Shown: positions 46,801-57,430, counted from the stretch's first letter. The stretch: 64,000 bases of DNA from Cryptomeria japonica (GCF_030272615.1 NC_081413.1:23688501-23752500), one strand, 5' to 3'. Program-made: numbers and translations. Notes: generated by a model not told the origin, from the sequence alone.

Positions 46801-48644
46801 GTGAAAACCTCTCTGAGGCGCCTGAGGATGAAGGGTTTGACATCCTCCCTGCTAGTACACAACAGGAACGATCAACGATTCTTATCGAGGAAACCAAAGA
46901 ATACAATGTGGGGACTCCTGAAAATCCTCATATCATACATCTGACATCTCTTCTCACTCCAGAGGAACAGCCTCAATTTATAGAGTTCTTCCAACAGCGT
47001 CAGATCAACTTTGCATGGTCATATGCAGACATGCCTGGGCTTGATCTTGATTTAGTCATGCATCATCTCACAGTAGCAAAAGGAGCCAAACCTGTCAAGC
47101 AGAAGCTTCGTAAGATGCATCCTCAGATTGCCGTGCTAGTCAAAACAGAACTCAAGAAACTCCTGGATGTTGGTTTCATTAGACCAATTGATTATGCAGA
47201 ATGGATCTCCAATATTGTGCCAGTTGGCAAACCAAAAGGGGGCATCCACATTTGTACAGACTTCAGAGATCTAAATAAAGCATGTCCTAAGGATGACTTC
47301 CCTCTACCAAATATTGACATCATAGTAGATTTGACAGCAGGACATGCCATGCTTTCACTCATGGATGGCTTTTCAGGATACAATCAAATAAAGATCGCAC
47401 CAGAGGACCAACATAAGACAGCCTTCACATGTCCATGGGGCACATACTGCTGGAATGTAATGCCTTTTGGTCTAAAGAATGCAGGAGCGACCTATCAAAG
47501 AGCAATGACCACCATCTTCCATGACATGATGCATACTATGATGGAAGATTATGTGGATGATTTACTAGCAAAATCACTTACTAGAGAAGGACATCTTCAC
47601 ATCTTAGATAAAATCTTTGATAGACTGGAACAATACCATGTTCGACTCAACCCAAAGAAATGTGTCTTCGGAGTGACCTCCGGGAAGCTTCTAGGATACA
47701 TTGTCTCAAGCAAAGGTATTGAGGTCGATCCAGCAAAGGTTAAGGCAATCATGGACATGCCACCTCCAAGGAATATCAGTCAGCTAAGGACACTACAAGG
47801 ACGACTTCAATCCATCCGCAGATTCATTGCACAATTGGCTGATAAGTGTCACCCCTTCACACACCTGCTACACAAGAACATCCGCTTTCAGTGGGATGCC
47901 CGATGCCAGCAAGCATTTCAGGCGCTTAAAGACTATCTCATGAATCCACCATTGTTGATGCCACCAGATCCAAGTAGACCGTTGTTACTTTATATCTCAG
48001 CGACAAGTACAGCATTAGGTGTATTACTGGTACAACATAATGCAGAAGGCAAAGAGTGTGCTGTATACTACATCTCTCGTACACTAGTTGGCTATGAACT
48101 CAATTACACACCTATTGAGCGAGCTTGCCTAGCAGTAATCTTGGCAGCCACTAAATTGCGGCACTATCTATTAACACACAAGGTGCAACTTATTGCAAAG
48201 ATTGATCCACTCAAGTACTTACTTAGCAAAGCAGCATTGACGGGTCGCTTGGCCAAATGGGTAATGATTCTAAGTGAATTTGACATCGAGTATGTGGACC
48301 GTAAAGCTATCAAAGGGCAGGTCATTGCAGATCAGTTGGCCGATGCACCTCTCATAGGTGATCATCCTCTCATTTCCAATTTTCCAGATGAAGAGATATT
48401 CATGATTACAAAAGCACAGTCATGGAAATTATACTTTGATGGTTCATACACTAGGCACGGCTCGGGGGCAGGCATTCTGTTTATCACACCTCAAGGTGAT
48501 AGCATCCCGAAGTCTTATAGGCTCACATTTCCATGCACAAACAACATAGCAGAGTATGAGGCCTTGATCACAGGACTCAGGTTAGCCGTACAATGGAAAT
48601 TACAAGAACTACAAGTATATGGCGATTCCCAACTAGTCATTTGA
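43800..48644 (+). CDS. pol: gag C-terminus, protease, G-patch, RT, RNase H and second RNase H
   Basis: 1614 codons in one frame. Residues 1-40 end the capsid. A zinc-knuckle-like CEFHQGRGHKTSNC at 161-174. Aspartic protease with LIDNGAGLNIC (Asp at 382) and LLLGRPWIHAM. A G-patch-like motif (GKGLLIMQRMGY...ALGYCKQGR) at 625-655. A 350-residue Pro/Thr/Ser-rich linker. RT with LNKACPKDDFPLP and YVDD at 1251-1254. RNase H at about 1390-1480. A second RNase H from about 1535 with DGS (1547), AEYEAL (Glu about 1585) and GDSQLVI (Asp 1609). A TGA at 48642-48644 then interrupts; the same frame goes on at once with QATDEYQTKDDK. No intron is evident. Confidence 0.93.
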   Translation: MEFHLDVKDTDSFNDMITKGIKCERALIKKGLIKIFNEPKDAPRPRFNSDKPNFWNKNKNIVNDGVVDARTVQNAQPVVRFAGQNPPPQNNTNVPLNQGRITSHDEPRPRPQKQKRTYTPLGEPIETVLRQLLSQNLVTLPKLSNYEPQVKPAWWKDTEHCEFHQGRGHKTSNCHRLKDLIQDLIDRGEIEIKGHDPKTTNNDHQMFKNPLPSQDQRGPSTSSRGPDTTDYTQAAYNYTVNHLYDASEQIATITFKNPTSNCNVVTRRGKVTIKAAPQGTTSVPKQYNLVEQLDKTPALISILELLRLSPSHKTILDQALQEASVPANLNTDQFQAMVGNLKSSPCLTFSESDNSSFQQPHNASLHIEGFINQHRIKRVLIDNGAGLNICTLQLVIALGYAIESVDPRKKITIKAYDDAERSSKGAVVLPIRVGPVVKHIICQVLDLPLPYNLLLGRPWIHAMQAVPSTYHQCIKFPHNGTEITILGDANPFAFCHNISHQPEITVPNNREAISSTSYVNPASLASSNIPIPKQEKLKMKVAEEGPGEYNLSQLFCVGQMPTSPRTHGKPQQLLQKPIVTPACALTPFVLGKSQEEETQDEDLADWIYKDPITTDKPQVTLPTEQYGKGLLIMQRMGYDGQSALGYCKQGRHEPLLPEFKPKGNTGLGFEKEILPKLRFKGKPSKPFCPPTAKRIPFIIKAPSRTIPTAPSRLTTPPSPMSLIPSNEPVILSATPFVAATILEPAATSMAPVIPAEATESPLPILPVTNPLNPITIPATPITTRIHKPITPAVFNSKDIPVWYSNRMLESDSETDSHEWEFDSVQLNTSDEEDTSPPPPRKDIPVYGEAQIKTTWVPELETSSTDPTSHPTPDSDRESTINDLHHTVLTLTDTSPALNLIDEVMPIIHPELIEWNQPNPPCLDLFQNDEAIIDFLELRDNLPSGDHKAGFAIELTSAAYFGADAKSFSCKNITIKHGSSSENHTVALFDPTKVKRKSVSNGENLSEAPEDEGFDILPASTQQERSTILIEETKEYNVGTPENPHIIHLTSLLTPEEQPQFIEFFQQRQINFAWSYADMPGLDLDLVMHHLTVAKGAKPVKQKLRKMHPQIAVLVKTELKKLLDVGFIRPIDYAEWISNIVPVGKPKGGIHICTDFRDLNKACPKDDFPLPNIDIIVDLTAGHAMLSLMDGFSGYNQIKIAPEDQHKTAFTCPWGTYCWNVMPFGLKNAGATYQRAMTTIFHDMMHTMMEDYVDDLLAKSLTREGHLHILDKIFDRLEQYHVRLNPKKCVFGVTSGKLLGYIVSSKGIEVDPAKVKAIMDMPPPRNISQLRTLQGRLQSIRRFIAQLADKCHPFTHLLHKNIRFQWDARCQQAFQALKDYLMNPPLLMPPDPSRPLLLYISATSTALGVLLVQHNAEGKECAVYYISRTLVGYELNYTPIERACLAVILAATKLRHYLLTHKVQLIAKIDPLKYLLSKAALTGRLAKWVMILSEFDIEYVDRKAIKGQVIADQLADAPLIGDHPLISNFPDEEIFMITKAQSWKLYFDGSYTRHGSGAGILFITPQGDSIPKSYRLTFPCTNNIAEYEALITGLRLAVQWKLQELQVYGDSQLVI
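48642..48644 (+). other. In-frame stop inside the second RNase H
   Basis: GTC ATT TGA CAA. The domain continues without frame change. TGA is one transition from CGA (Arg), a CpG site, so methyl-cytosine deamination is the simplest origin. Expression of integrase would need readthrough, so this copy is probably not autonomous. Confidence 0.85.
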
Positions 48645-50174
48645 CAAGCAACAGATGAATATCAAACCAAAGATGATAAACTCATGCCATACAAGCAAAT
48701 GGTGGACACTCTAAAGACATCATTTACTACTATCACTTTTGAGCAGATACCAAGAGATCAGAATCGATCTGCTGACGCTATGGCTACTATCGCATCTCTA
48801 CTAGATCTTCCACAGAATTCAACACGCTACGAGTTCTTGGTAGAACAGCTTTGGATTCCCGCTTATGATATCCCCGAATCCGAAATGATATGTCGCCTTG
48901 TCGGCTCCGAATCCCCATGGTATGGTGAGTTCTACACCTATCTTCGCGATCATACCCCTCCTCCCAACCAATCGAATAACCAACGTAAAACCTTCATTCG
49001 CCAAACTGCTCGATATACCATTATTGCCGAAACCCTATACCGACGCGGTCTTGATGGTACTCTCCTTCGATGTCTGGAACAAGGTGAGATAACAAAGGTT
49101 TTGGAAGAGGTACATGAAGGAATTTGCGGGACTCACTCAAGTGGTCCATCACTAGCCAAGAAGATCATGCGAGCTGGATACTATTGGCCATCTATGGAAA
49201 AGGATTCCTACTACTTTGTTAGGAAGTGCAAAAAATGTCAAGTTCATGGCGACCTAATACATGCACCAGCTCAAGAACTGCAACCAATCACAACACCATG
49301 GCCTTTTTGTCAATGGGGTCTTGACCTTGTGGGTAAGATTCATCCATCTTCATCCAACGGCCATAAATTCATTATTACCGCCACCGAATATTTCACCAAG
49401 TGGATCGAAGCTGTTCCACTTACCCAAGTCACCGGCAAGCAGATCGCCTCATTCATCCTCAATTACATCATCTGTCGGTATGGTGTGCCCATGTCCATTG
49501 TCACAGATAACGGTCTTCCTTTCAAAAATCAGGATGTCCGTGAACTTTGTGAGAAATTTCATATCCAACACCGCTTTTCCACTCCCTATTACCCACAAGG
49601 AAATGGTCAGGCCGAAGCATCCAATAAAAACATATTGAGGATCCTAAAGAAGACAGTCAATGATGCCGGCCGTGATTGGCATGTTCAATTGAATCCAGCG
49701 CTATGGGCATATCGAACTAGCATTCGGACCCCTACAGGTGCAACTCCTTATTCATTGGTCTATGGTGCTGAAGCTATCTTACCTATTGAGGTCGAGATAC
49801 CATCCTTACGAGTTTCATTGCACAATCTCATCGATGATGAAGCATACAGAGTATCTCGTCTTCAGGACTTAGAGTTACTAGATGAGAAGCGACAAGCTGC
49901 ATACAATCACCTCAAAGCCTATCAGCAGCGCATGAGTAGAAGTTACAATCACCGAGTTAGATCTCGTACATTTGAGGTAGGTGATCTTGTTCTTCGAGAA
50001 AATCCTCGCAACCAACCAAACCGAGAACATCAGGGCAAGTTTGAATCAAACTGGATGGGCCCATATGTTGTCACTGCTGTATTCGGGTCCGGGGCATATC
50101 AGTTGGCTACATCAGAAGGAGAACCGCTTGCAGATCCAATCAACAGCATGCACCTCAAAAGGTTTTATACCTAA
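48645..50174 (+). CDS. pol: End of second RNase H and integrase
   Basis: Same frame as the preceding ORF. RNase H end with NRSADAMATIA (last catalytic Asp). Integrase: HHCC zinc site (VHEGICGTHSSG ... CKKCQVHG); catalytic core Asp in WGLDLVGKI, Asp in IVTDNGLPF, Glu in YPQGNGQAEASNKN; C-terminal GPY/F-type module (FEVGDLVL ... WMGPYVVTAVFGSGAYQL). No chromodomain, as expected for Tat elements. Ends TAA at 50172-50174. All three catalytic residues are present. Confidence 0.93.
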   Translation, partial: QATDEYQTKDDKLMPYKQMVDTLKTSFTTITFEQIPRDQNRSADAMATIASLLDLPQNSTRYEFLVEQLWIPAYDIPESEMICRLVGSESPWYGEFYTYLRDHTPPPNQSNNQRKTFIRQTARYTIIAETLYRRGLDGTLLRCLEQGEITKVLEEVHEGICGTHSSGPSLAKKIMRAGYYWPSMEKDSYYFVRKCKKCQVHGDLIHAPAQELQPITTPWPFCQWGLDLVGKIHPSSSNGHKFIITATEYFTKWIEAVPLTQVTGKQIASFILNYIICRYGVPMSIVTDNGLPFKNQDVRELCEKFHIQHRFSTPYYPQGNGQAEASNKNILRILKKTVNDAGRDWHVQLNPALWAYRTSIRTPTGATPYSLVYGAEAILPIEVEIPSLRVSLHNLIDDEAYRVSRLQDLELLDEKRQAAYNHLKAYQQRMSRSYNHRVRSRTFEVGDLVLRENPRNQPNREHQGKFESNWMGPYVVTAVFGSGAYQLATSEGEPLADPINSMHLKRFYT

Positions 50175-52383
50175 GGTGTACAGAGCATCAGGCTCCACTG
50201 CACATCAGAAAATACCAAAAACATTCAGAAAATGTCCTGAAGAAAATACAAAAACATTCACAAAAGTAAAGAAAAAAATCATGCATCCAAACGGTGAACA
50301 ACCACTCCGGTGGCACCTTGGGTAAGTGCGATGGTGAAAATTTGGTAAACAGGCGCCACTCGTAAAGGCAATGGCTCCAGTATCTTTTAGGCTCATTGCA
50401 ATCACATTCATGCACACATACATCCATCCATCCAAACCATGGCTTGTTATTTGATCTGCAATTAAGAAAATACTCCATGCGTCTAGCATCCCACCTTTTC
50501 ATAGTCAGGTCTACAAACTGGGGGCAATACCCTTACCCTCGTGAAGGAAGTGGATTCTACATTGTCTTATATGTCATTACGCTCTTCATTCAGGCAATCA
50601 TCAGAAAATATCAAAAACATTCAAAAATGTCTCAACAAAATCCAAAAACATTCAAAAACTATTATTCAAAATCCAAAAACATCGACAAAACCATTGAAAA
50701 ATCACACAAAAACATGGCAACACCTTGTACATACTCATCCATGCAGATACCAAAACAAACATTGCGACAAACTACTCACACAATGACCATTTACCAAACA
50801 ACCACACAATCCACATCAACAATCCAAAACTGTCTTTAAAACAAGGATGCATCCTTCCTTACCAAAACAAAGACAAGATGATGTTTTCTTTGACAAGAAA
50901 ATTCTGTTAGGCTGTCAAATACTTGGTTGATTTGTGAGTAATTCATTTGTTTATCTGTATCGGGATCTTTTCAACATTGTTTTGTATCGTTTGTGCATTA
51001 TTTCCGATGAAGTTCTGGGGCATGTACTAATGGTGTCTACGTGGGAAGTTCACCAAGCTACGTGATCTTATGCCAAATGCAGTCATAGATCACTACGGCT
51101 TGCTGACTACAGCGTATATCTCGACCATATGAGCATGAACCATTACCAAGGATCCATATTCTTTATTCTTTATGTATATACTGTTTGTTTGCAGGTACAA
51201 TGCTCTTCCTTTGGTTCCTCCTACCTCGTCCAAACTGGATAAAGGTTTTATTTCTTTGTACGGTATGCACTTGTCTCAGGATATGATCAGCCTAAGATCA
51301 AGGAGGACGATCCAAGTCATGCATGAACGGAGATAATCCTTGTCTGTTCCGCAAGCAATACTCAGGTCAACTTGATCCATTATATCAAGTTGCTTGTATT
51401 AACTTGCTATATCAAATCCATGTAAGAAATACTCTGGTCATCTTGAATCTTTATGTCAAGTTGCTTGTATTTTCTTACAACATTTTAAAGCTCAATGATG
51501 AAAAATAAAGCACTATGGATCGTCATTTCATCTCATCTGTATATATTGCATTTCGTTGCATTCCACCCATCCATACATTCATAATAGCTGCATATCATGC
51601 ATACATAGTCATAATAATGCATACTCTATTTTACTCATCTTCTTCCATAGGACTCGGTCCTAGTCCTCCATATCTTCTATCTAACATCGAATCCCCCCTC
51701 ACCCTCCCCATCTTGATAATCACCATCACATACCCTACATCATGTCCCAATCAACCTAATCAAGCCACGTTCATCACCATCCATCTCTAAATAGGAGGGA
51801 TTGTGTTTCCTATCCTAAGTCATCCAATAAGTCAAGAACGTTACTCTATTTTGCACAGATACATCGACTCCCACACACCTAGACTATCAACAGATACTCT
51901 GATCAAGTATCTTCGGGTCTCAACAGGTAATCGATCATGGTAATCCTAGACTACATCAGGCATTTATCATAATGACCTAGTCTCAACGGGGCTGCTATGA
52001 TTCCCCACAACCATCCATCACACGCACATACTATCAATTGATCAACCAATCAAACACAATCCAATGGACAATTACATCAATTGTCTACGTCTCAACGAGT
52101 ATTTTTCTTCATATACCTTGACTTCATCGGGCAATTACATCAATTGTCTAAGTCACATCAGGTCACTTTGATTCACTTACTCAGACTTTATCATGTCCAA
52201 GTGACCAACTGACATCAACTGTCACGCTTTGACTTGACCGGGGCAATTAAACCGATTGCACCAGATTGTCCAACCAATTTTGATCAATTGTATAGCATCA
52301 ATCAAAACCCCACACTACATCTGCTATGTATCTCTTGCATGACCTTAGGGTACTCGCTGGCTTGTTGTTTCTTCATATTCACT
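50175..52383 (+). other. Long 3' untranslated region of the young Tat element
   Basis: No conserved domain. 50200-50720 has repeated caaaaacattca units. 51880-52260 has loose repeats about tctcaacgg, caattacatcaattgtcta and cgattg. ORFs of 60-147 codons here are repeat translations. Such hypervariable 3' regions are known in Tat/Ogre elements. Confidence 0.7.
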
Positions 52384-52837
52384 CCATTTTCTCCCATTCT
52401 TTCATCATTAGTTCTAATTTCTTCTATTCTACATCCCCTCCACTTTTCATTCTTTTTCGAGAGATCGCCCGATTTTTCAAAAAAATTCGGCCCATCTCTC
52501 GAGGGGGCATACCACCCATTAAATTTACATTTTATGGGGCATTTCTTCACACCTATTTTTCTTTCTTTGAAACGATGCGATAAACTGCACCGTCTCAAAG
52601 AGGGGCAAATCCATTTTCTCCCATTCTTTCATCATTAGTTCTAATTTCTTCTATTCTACCTCCCCTCCACTTTTCATTCTTTTTCGAGAGATCGCCCGAT
52701 TTTTCAAAAAAAATTCGGCCCATCTCTCGAGGGGGCATACCACCCATTAAATTTACATTTTATGGGGCATTTCTTCACACCTATTTTTCTTTCTTTGAAA
52801 CGATGCGATAAACTGCACCGTCTCAAAGAAGGGCAAA
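52384..52837 (+). repeat. 227-bp tandem duplication carrying the polypurine tract
   Basis: Copy 1 52384-52610 and copy 2 52611-52837, nearly identical (ctacat against ctacct, 7 against 8 A, gaggggc against gaagggc). Each ends with CAAAGRGGGCAAA-like purines; the second copy abuts the 3' LTR exactly and so holds the functional PPT (52824-52837), while the first is a spare. Confidence 0.92.
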
Positions 52838-54693
52838 TGTAGTCACATAAATCTGTCCACTTAATTAAATGAATACTTAGTATTTATTTGATTATTTAAC
52901 CATCAATTAATAATTAATTAAATTAATATTTAATTAATTCATCTTAACCCTCTTCTCCTATTAATTAAATAAATTATTCAATTTATTTGATTTAATTCAC
53001 TTAACCAAATTCAGACCATTAATTAAATAAATAAATCATATTTATTTAATTAAATCTTCTCTCACATTTAAATAAATTAATATTTATTTAAATCCCCCAA
53101 AATCCCACCTCTCACATTTAAATAAATTAACATTTATTTAAAATCACCTTTATCCTCTACCCACTTGCATTTTCCTACAAATGCAAGTTGCACAATTATT
53201 TTAAATAAATAATTTATTTGAATCACCTTTATCCTCCACCCACTTGTATTTTCCTACAAAAGCAAGTTGCACAACTATTTTAAATAAATTATTTATTTAA
53301 AATCCTATTTATCCTCACCCACTTGAAACCTTTAATGGTTTCCCTTAAAGTAGTCAAACTTGATGGCTTTAAAGTCTTCAAACTTGATGGCTTCCTTCTA
53401 TAGTCTTCTTAAGACTTTAATGGTTTTCCTTAAAGTCTTCAAGCCTTTAATGGTTTCCCTCAAAGTCTTCAAGCATTTTAAATGCTTTATCTTCTTTTTC
53501 TCATTTAAATAAATTAATATTTATTTAAATATTTATCCAAATTCAACTTACACCATTTAATTGAAATAAATGATTTTATTTTAATTGAAAATACCAAAAT
53601 TTCTCCCACTTGCATTTTCCTACAAAATCCACTTGCATGCCTAAACCCCTTCTAAATTCTTCTAAACCCTTCCTAATTAGCCTAATCCATCCCCTAAATA
53701 TTGTCACATTCCTAAGCAAATTGGAGTCACTTCTCAAAGACTCCAAAGTCTTTGAAAAACAATTAATGCTTTGTGTGTTCAACAAATTAACCCTCAAAGT
53801 CTTGGATAACCTTTGAAAGCTTCCAACCTTCAACCACTAAATGGCTCAAAGTCTTTGATAACCATTGAAGGCTTTCAACCTTCAACCACTTAATCCCCAA
53901 AGTCTCCAATAACCATTAATGGTTACCTCAAACCCTCCCACATGGTTAAAACATTTGTTTTGACTCAACCTCTACCCAACCCAAAGGTCTCATCAAGCCT
54001 TTAATGCTTTGACCATGATTATCTCTTAAACATTTGCACAAAGGTTTATCCTTGGATTAACTCTTAATCCAGTGGGTAATCTTAATTTAGACTTGACCCT
54101 TACCTTCTAGATAACCATGAGGTCTTCTCAGGCCTTTAATGCCTCCAACCTCTTCTCTCAACCCAATCCTATGTTGACACTTGTCACCATTTTATTGGTG
54201 CCAATTGTGCACATGGATCCCCAACTTTCAAACTTGGCCCTTGATTAAACCATTCAATCTTAACCCTTCATTTCCCCATTTCTTCTATAAATAGAACCCT
54301 TCTCCTCAAGCAAAGGAGAAGCATTTTAGAGTATTGTTGTTATACTGGCATTAGCATAGAGCTTTTTCATAGCATCACTATCTACTCTTGCATAAGTATT
54401 TTCTTATCATATTCAACCATCTTGAATCTCCATATGGCATCCATGGCTAGTGCTAAAAGCTGAGAGCTACACTCGTTTGGGACTTGGAGAGGAGAGGAAC
54501 AAGGGAGGAGCAACTATGAGCATCTTGATTAGCTATTTCATTTTATGTTTATATGCTTTCTATTTCATGCTTAATATCTCTCTTGATATGCCTGTTTAGG
54601 ATAATCTTTTGTTGCTAACACTAACGTCTGTTTCTTGTGCTCTTGTGTGTGTTGCCATCAAACAGGTTTTCTAATCCTTTTTGTAGAGCATCA
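52838..54693 (+). repeat. 3' LTR of the young Tat element
   Basis: 1856 bp, same length as the 5' LTR and identical wherever I compared except T at 54684. It ends GTAGAGCATCA before the target duplication ATGTC. TATA box at 54286-54294. Confidence 0.97.
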
Positions 54694-56298
54694 ATGTCCA
54701 TCTGGCATCTATAACTGCTCTGGCCTCAACAATAAACTTTGCATGGTCAGCCTCAACCTTGAACAGTGAATCAAGCATACCGTTAAGGAAATCAACATCA
54801 ACTTGATCATCTATATGATTGATTATTTCTTCTTCCTCTAGAATCAAATCAAATTCGCTGGTCCAATCAGAAACTGATTTCAATTCTCCATTACTACCAT
54901 AAATTGAAGGCACCAACTTACTATAACCTTCCCCAAATGTCTACAATTTTTCATTTATAAGCACATCCTTCCCTATGAACAATGCATAAGTTGCATTCAT
55001 TACCTCCACCATGTCTTTAGTGTCACTGATCTTGGGAGGGAACTCGTCACTATACAACATTGCAGTATCTAGCTTATCCGTTAATCTTCTTCTTCCTAAC
55101 CAAACATTGAACAAAGGTCCAAGAAAAGCGACAACCTCAGAGGATGTTTTACTTGCCTCTTTCAAAGAAATGTGCAAATCATGCACTACTATCAATTTTC
55201 CTTTCAATACATTAATCCTGTGTTTCAGAATTCCTGACACAACAGAGATAGCCTTGACATTTTGTTCATTTTCAGAATTCCTCCATTTTTGTTGCCACAT
55301 CAACTGGTTTTTCTTGTACTTGTTTTGTAATCTATATTGGAGGGGGCCTCATTTGCAATTTTTTCTTTCAACTCCACTAACTCTTCCTCCAGAGCACCCT
55401 TCTTCATCAGCGTCTCTTCATATTTTTTAGATAATGCAAACAATTGGTTATATGTTTCTGTGTATCTTCTTGACAAATCCTCTATTTTTGATAAATTCAT
55501 GAAAGAAACTTGAGTAAAAAATGAGGCAATCTCTGTGTCACTTGTGTTCTGCAAATTCCAGATCATTCTGTCAACTTTCTTTTCTACTTGGATATTTAGA
55601 AGGTGGGGCTTTTGAGTGGAAGGGGCCAAAGACCAAGCAACAAGTGTCTTTGACTTAGGATTAAATCTTGATCCTCTTATTACATCTCCAATTTCAAATT
55701 CAATTTTAAACATTGGGTCCTCTTGCTTCCTAATATGATCAATAATAAAAATAGACTGGATATCCCAGTTAGGCATCATAATCATACCAGTACTCTTAAT
55801 CAATTGTCTTGCCTATTCCACAATTATTTGCTCGATGTTAGTATCATATTCCTATAGTGCCTTGACAATCTCTTCTTTCTTTTCTACATTTCCTTCCTCT
55901 ATGATCAGATTTTGTCTTAATTGATTTTGTTTCAACCTTTTCAAAAAAACTTTTAAATTTATCTGACTTAATAAAGTCACCATCTTTCATGAACTCATTT
56001 GACAACATCACATTCTCATCAAAGCCTTGAGCAAGGGCTTCATTTGTTTCTCCATGTTCTTCATTCTGCCCTGCTTCTCTGAGATGTGTCCTTGTTTTAT
56101 AACAATTTCTCTACCAGGCTCTCTCCTCACAATTGCACCGACCTCTTTGTTTTTTTGTTTCTTTGCAGGTGGAACTCAGGTAGATTGAACTTCATCCCCA
56201 CTCTCTACATCATCAATAGACACAATAAGTGGCCTCTTGCCATGTGAAGATTGTCCATCTTGGGGGTCTTGCTGCCTTTTGGAAAAGATTTCCTCCAT
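54694..56298 (-). pseudogene. Unrecognised coding-like region cut by the Tat element
   Basis: Minus strand from ATG at 56298 (MEEIFSKRQQDPQDG). Pieces in order: a basic PPAKKQKNKE stretch (possible nuclear signal) after one stop; an acidic stretch around 55990 (NEALAQGFDENVMLSNEF) in another frame; 55803-55300 with PNWDIQSIF, FEIGDVIRGSRFNP and a coiled coil (KKGALEEELVELKEKIA); 55303-54941 with VFLGPLF-like VAFLGPLFNVWLGRRR; 54916-54694 with FNDLI-like acidic LILEEEEIINHIDD; then the tail at 38330-38258. About 560 codons in total with three or more frameshifts. No family recognised. It could be a decayed host gene or an accessory ORF of an old element. Confidence 0.55.
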
Positions 56299-56357
56299 AC
56301 AATTTTAGCCCTATGAGTTTTTAATTTAAAACCCCTTTTTCGATTTTGGGAGAAAAT

Positions 56358-56360
<3 letters not shown>

Positions 56361-56393
<33 letters not shown>
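56361..56393 (+). repeat. (AT)n microsatellite
   Basis: About 16 uninterrupted AT units between aaaatta and gactc. Confidence 0.95.
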
Positions 56394-56396
<3 letters not shown>

Positions 56397-56613
56397 TCAA
56401 ATTCAACTCCCATGAGGGACACCTTTATGTAGACTCTTGGTCTTCCTAAGTGGATTTCTAAGTTGTGACCCTTGGTCTTCCACTTGTTGTTAAAGCATTG
56501 AGTTCTCAATGTGGAGACCCAAATTCAACTCCCATGAGGGACACCTTTATGTAGACTCTTGGTCTTCCTAAGTGGATTTCTAAGTTGTGACCCTTGGTCT
56601 TCCACTTGTTGTT
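56393..56613 (+). repeat. 122-bp direct duplication with tRNA-like segment
   Basis: Copies start at 56393 (agactcaaattcaactccc) and 56515 (agacccaaattcaactccc), identical over about 98 bp apart from that base. The unit end gttaaagcattgag ... gacccaaattcaactccc resembles the 3' half of a tRNA-derived SINE (box B consensus GWTCRANNC). Suggestive only. Confidence 0.55.
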
Positions 56614-56625
56614 AGTTTGCTCGAA

Positions 56626-57274
56626 AGAAGCTGATATTTGTAATAAGTTGGATGCTTGAATGAGCTAATATGTAATGATTATATGATATCTAATCCAAAA
56701 AATGTATAAATCTAGCTTTGGATTAATTATTTTATTTATGGATTCTTATTTTATATATGTTTTATATAAATATATAGGTATTTAAATATTTGAATATGAT
56801 GTTTAAATTTTAACTCATTGGGAGTTTAATCTTTTAGGAATTTTATAACGATTTTTGTAAGTTATTTGGCCATTAGTCGAATTTTTAGACGCATTATAAT
56901 TATTGTTAAAATAAATAATAGGTTTTAATAATCTGAGTGCTAGGACTAATTTATTTAGTTCCTAAAGCAATTAAAGGTTATTGGAAATTAATAATATCTC
57001 TTGTCAATTAATTTAGAGATTTTTGTTTAAATTAATTCATTGATTAAAATTGATGAGATAATAATAATTCCTTGGAGAGATAATATTCCGCATTTAATTT
57101 AATTTATCTTTGCATACTTGATTTAGTTGCTTAGATTAACTTTAGTTGAAAAGAATTCAAACATAGTTAAGACAAAAACTTGTTAGTGCGTTTCATTTTA
57201 GCAACTTAGTTTTATTAGGTTGTTATTTTAAAAAAAAATTTATTCCGTTTTTGCTCAAAAGTTTGGGCATGACA
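56626..57274 (+). repeat. 5' LTR remnant of the Tekay/Del-like element
   Basis: Ends GGGCATGACA, three bases before the PBS. Its left edge is uncertain: the 3' LTR start TGTGAGGCCCTACCCC is not found here, so the 5' LTR is truncated. It cannot be compared with the matching part of the 3' LTR, which lies beyond 64000. Confidence 0.5.
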
Positions 57275-57277
57275 TTT

Positions 57278-57293
57278 TGGTATCAGAGCAAGG
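57278..57293 (+). other. Primer-binding site, initiator tRNA-Met type
   Basis: TGGTATCAGAGCAAGG three bases after the LTR end. Confidence 0.92.
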
Positions 57294-57430
57294 TTTCCAA
57301 CACTAGGAACCTTCTCTTTAATTATTTAATTAGTTAATTATATTATATTTAATTTTATTATATTTATTTTTAATTAATTAAATTTTTCTCCGAAAATTAT
57401 TTATTCATTTTATTTTATTTTCTCATAAGG

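Larger units (their letters stand above)
38331..54693 (+). mobile_element. Complete young Tat-lineage Ty3/gypsy retrotransposon, 16.36 kb
   Basis: Two LTRs of 1856 bp each (38331-40186 and 52838-54693), TSD ATGTC on both sides (38326-38330 and 54694-54698), PBS for tRNA-Trp, a 2.7-kb leader with an ORF, gag, protease with G-patch, RT, RNase H, a second RNase H and integrase without chromodomain, then a 2.66-kb 3' untranslated region with repeats and a PPT. The second RNase H and long untranslated parts place it in the Tat (Ogre/Retand-like) lineage. Only two defects seen in gag-pol: a frameshift at 43800 and a stop at 48642. Confidence 0.97.
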
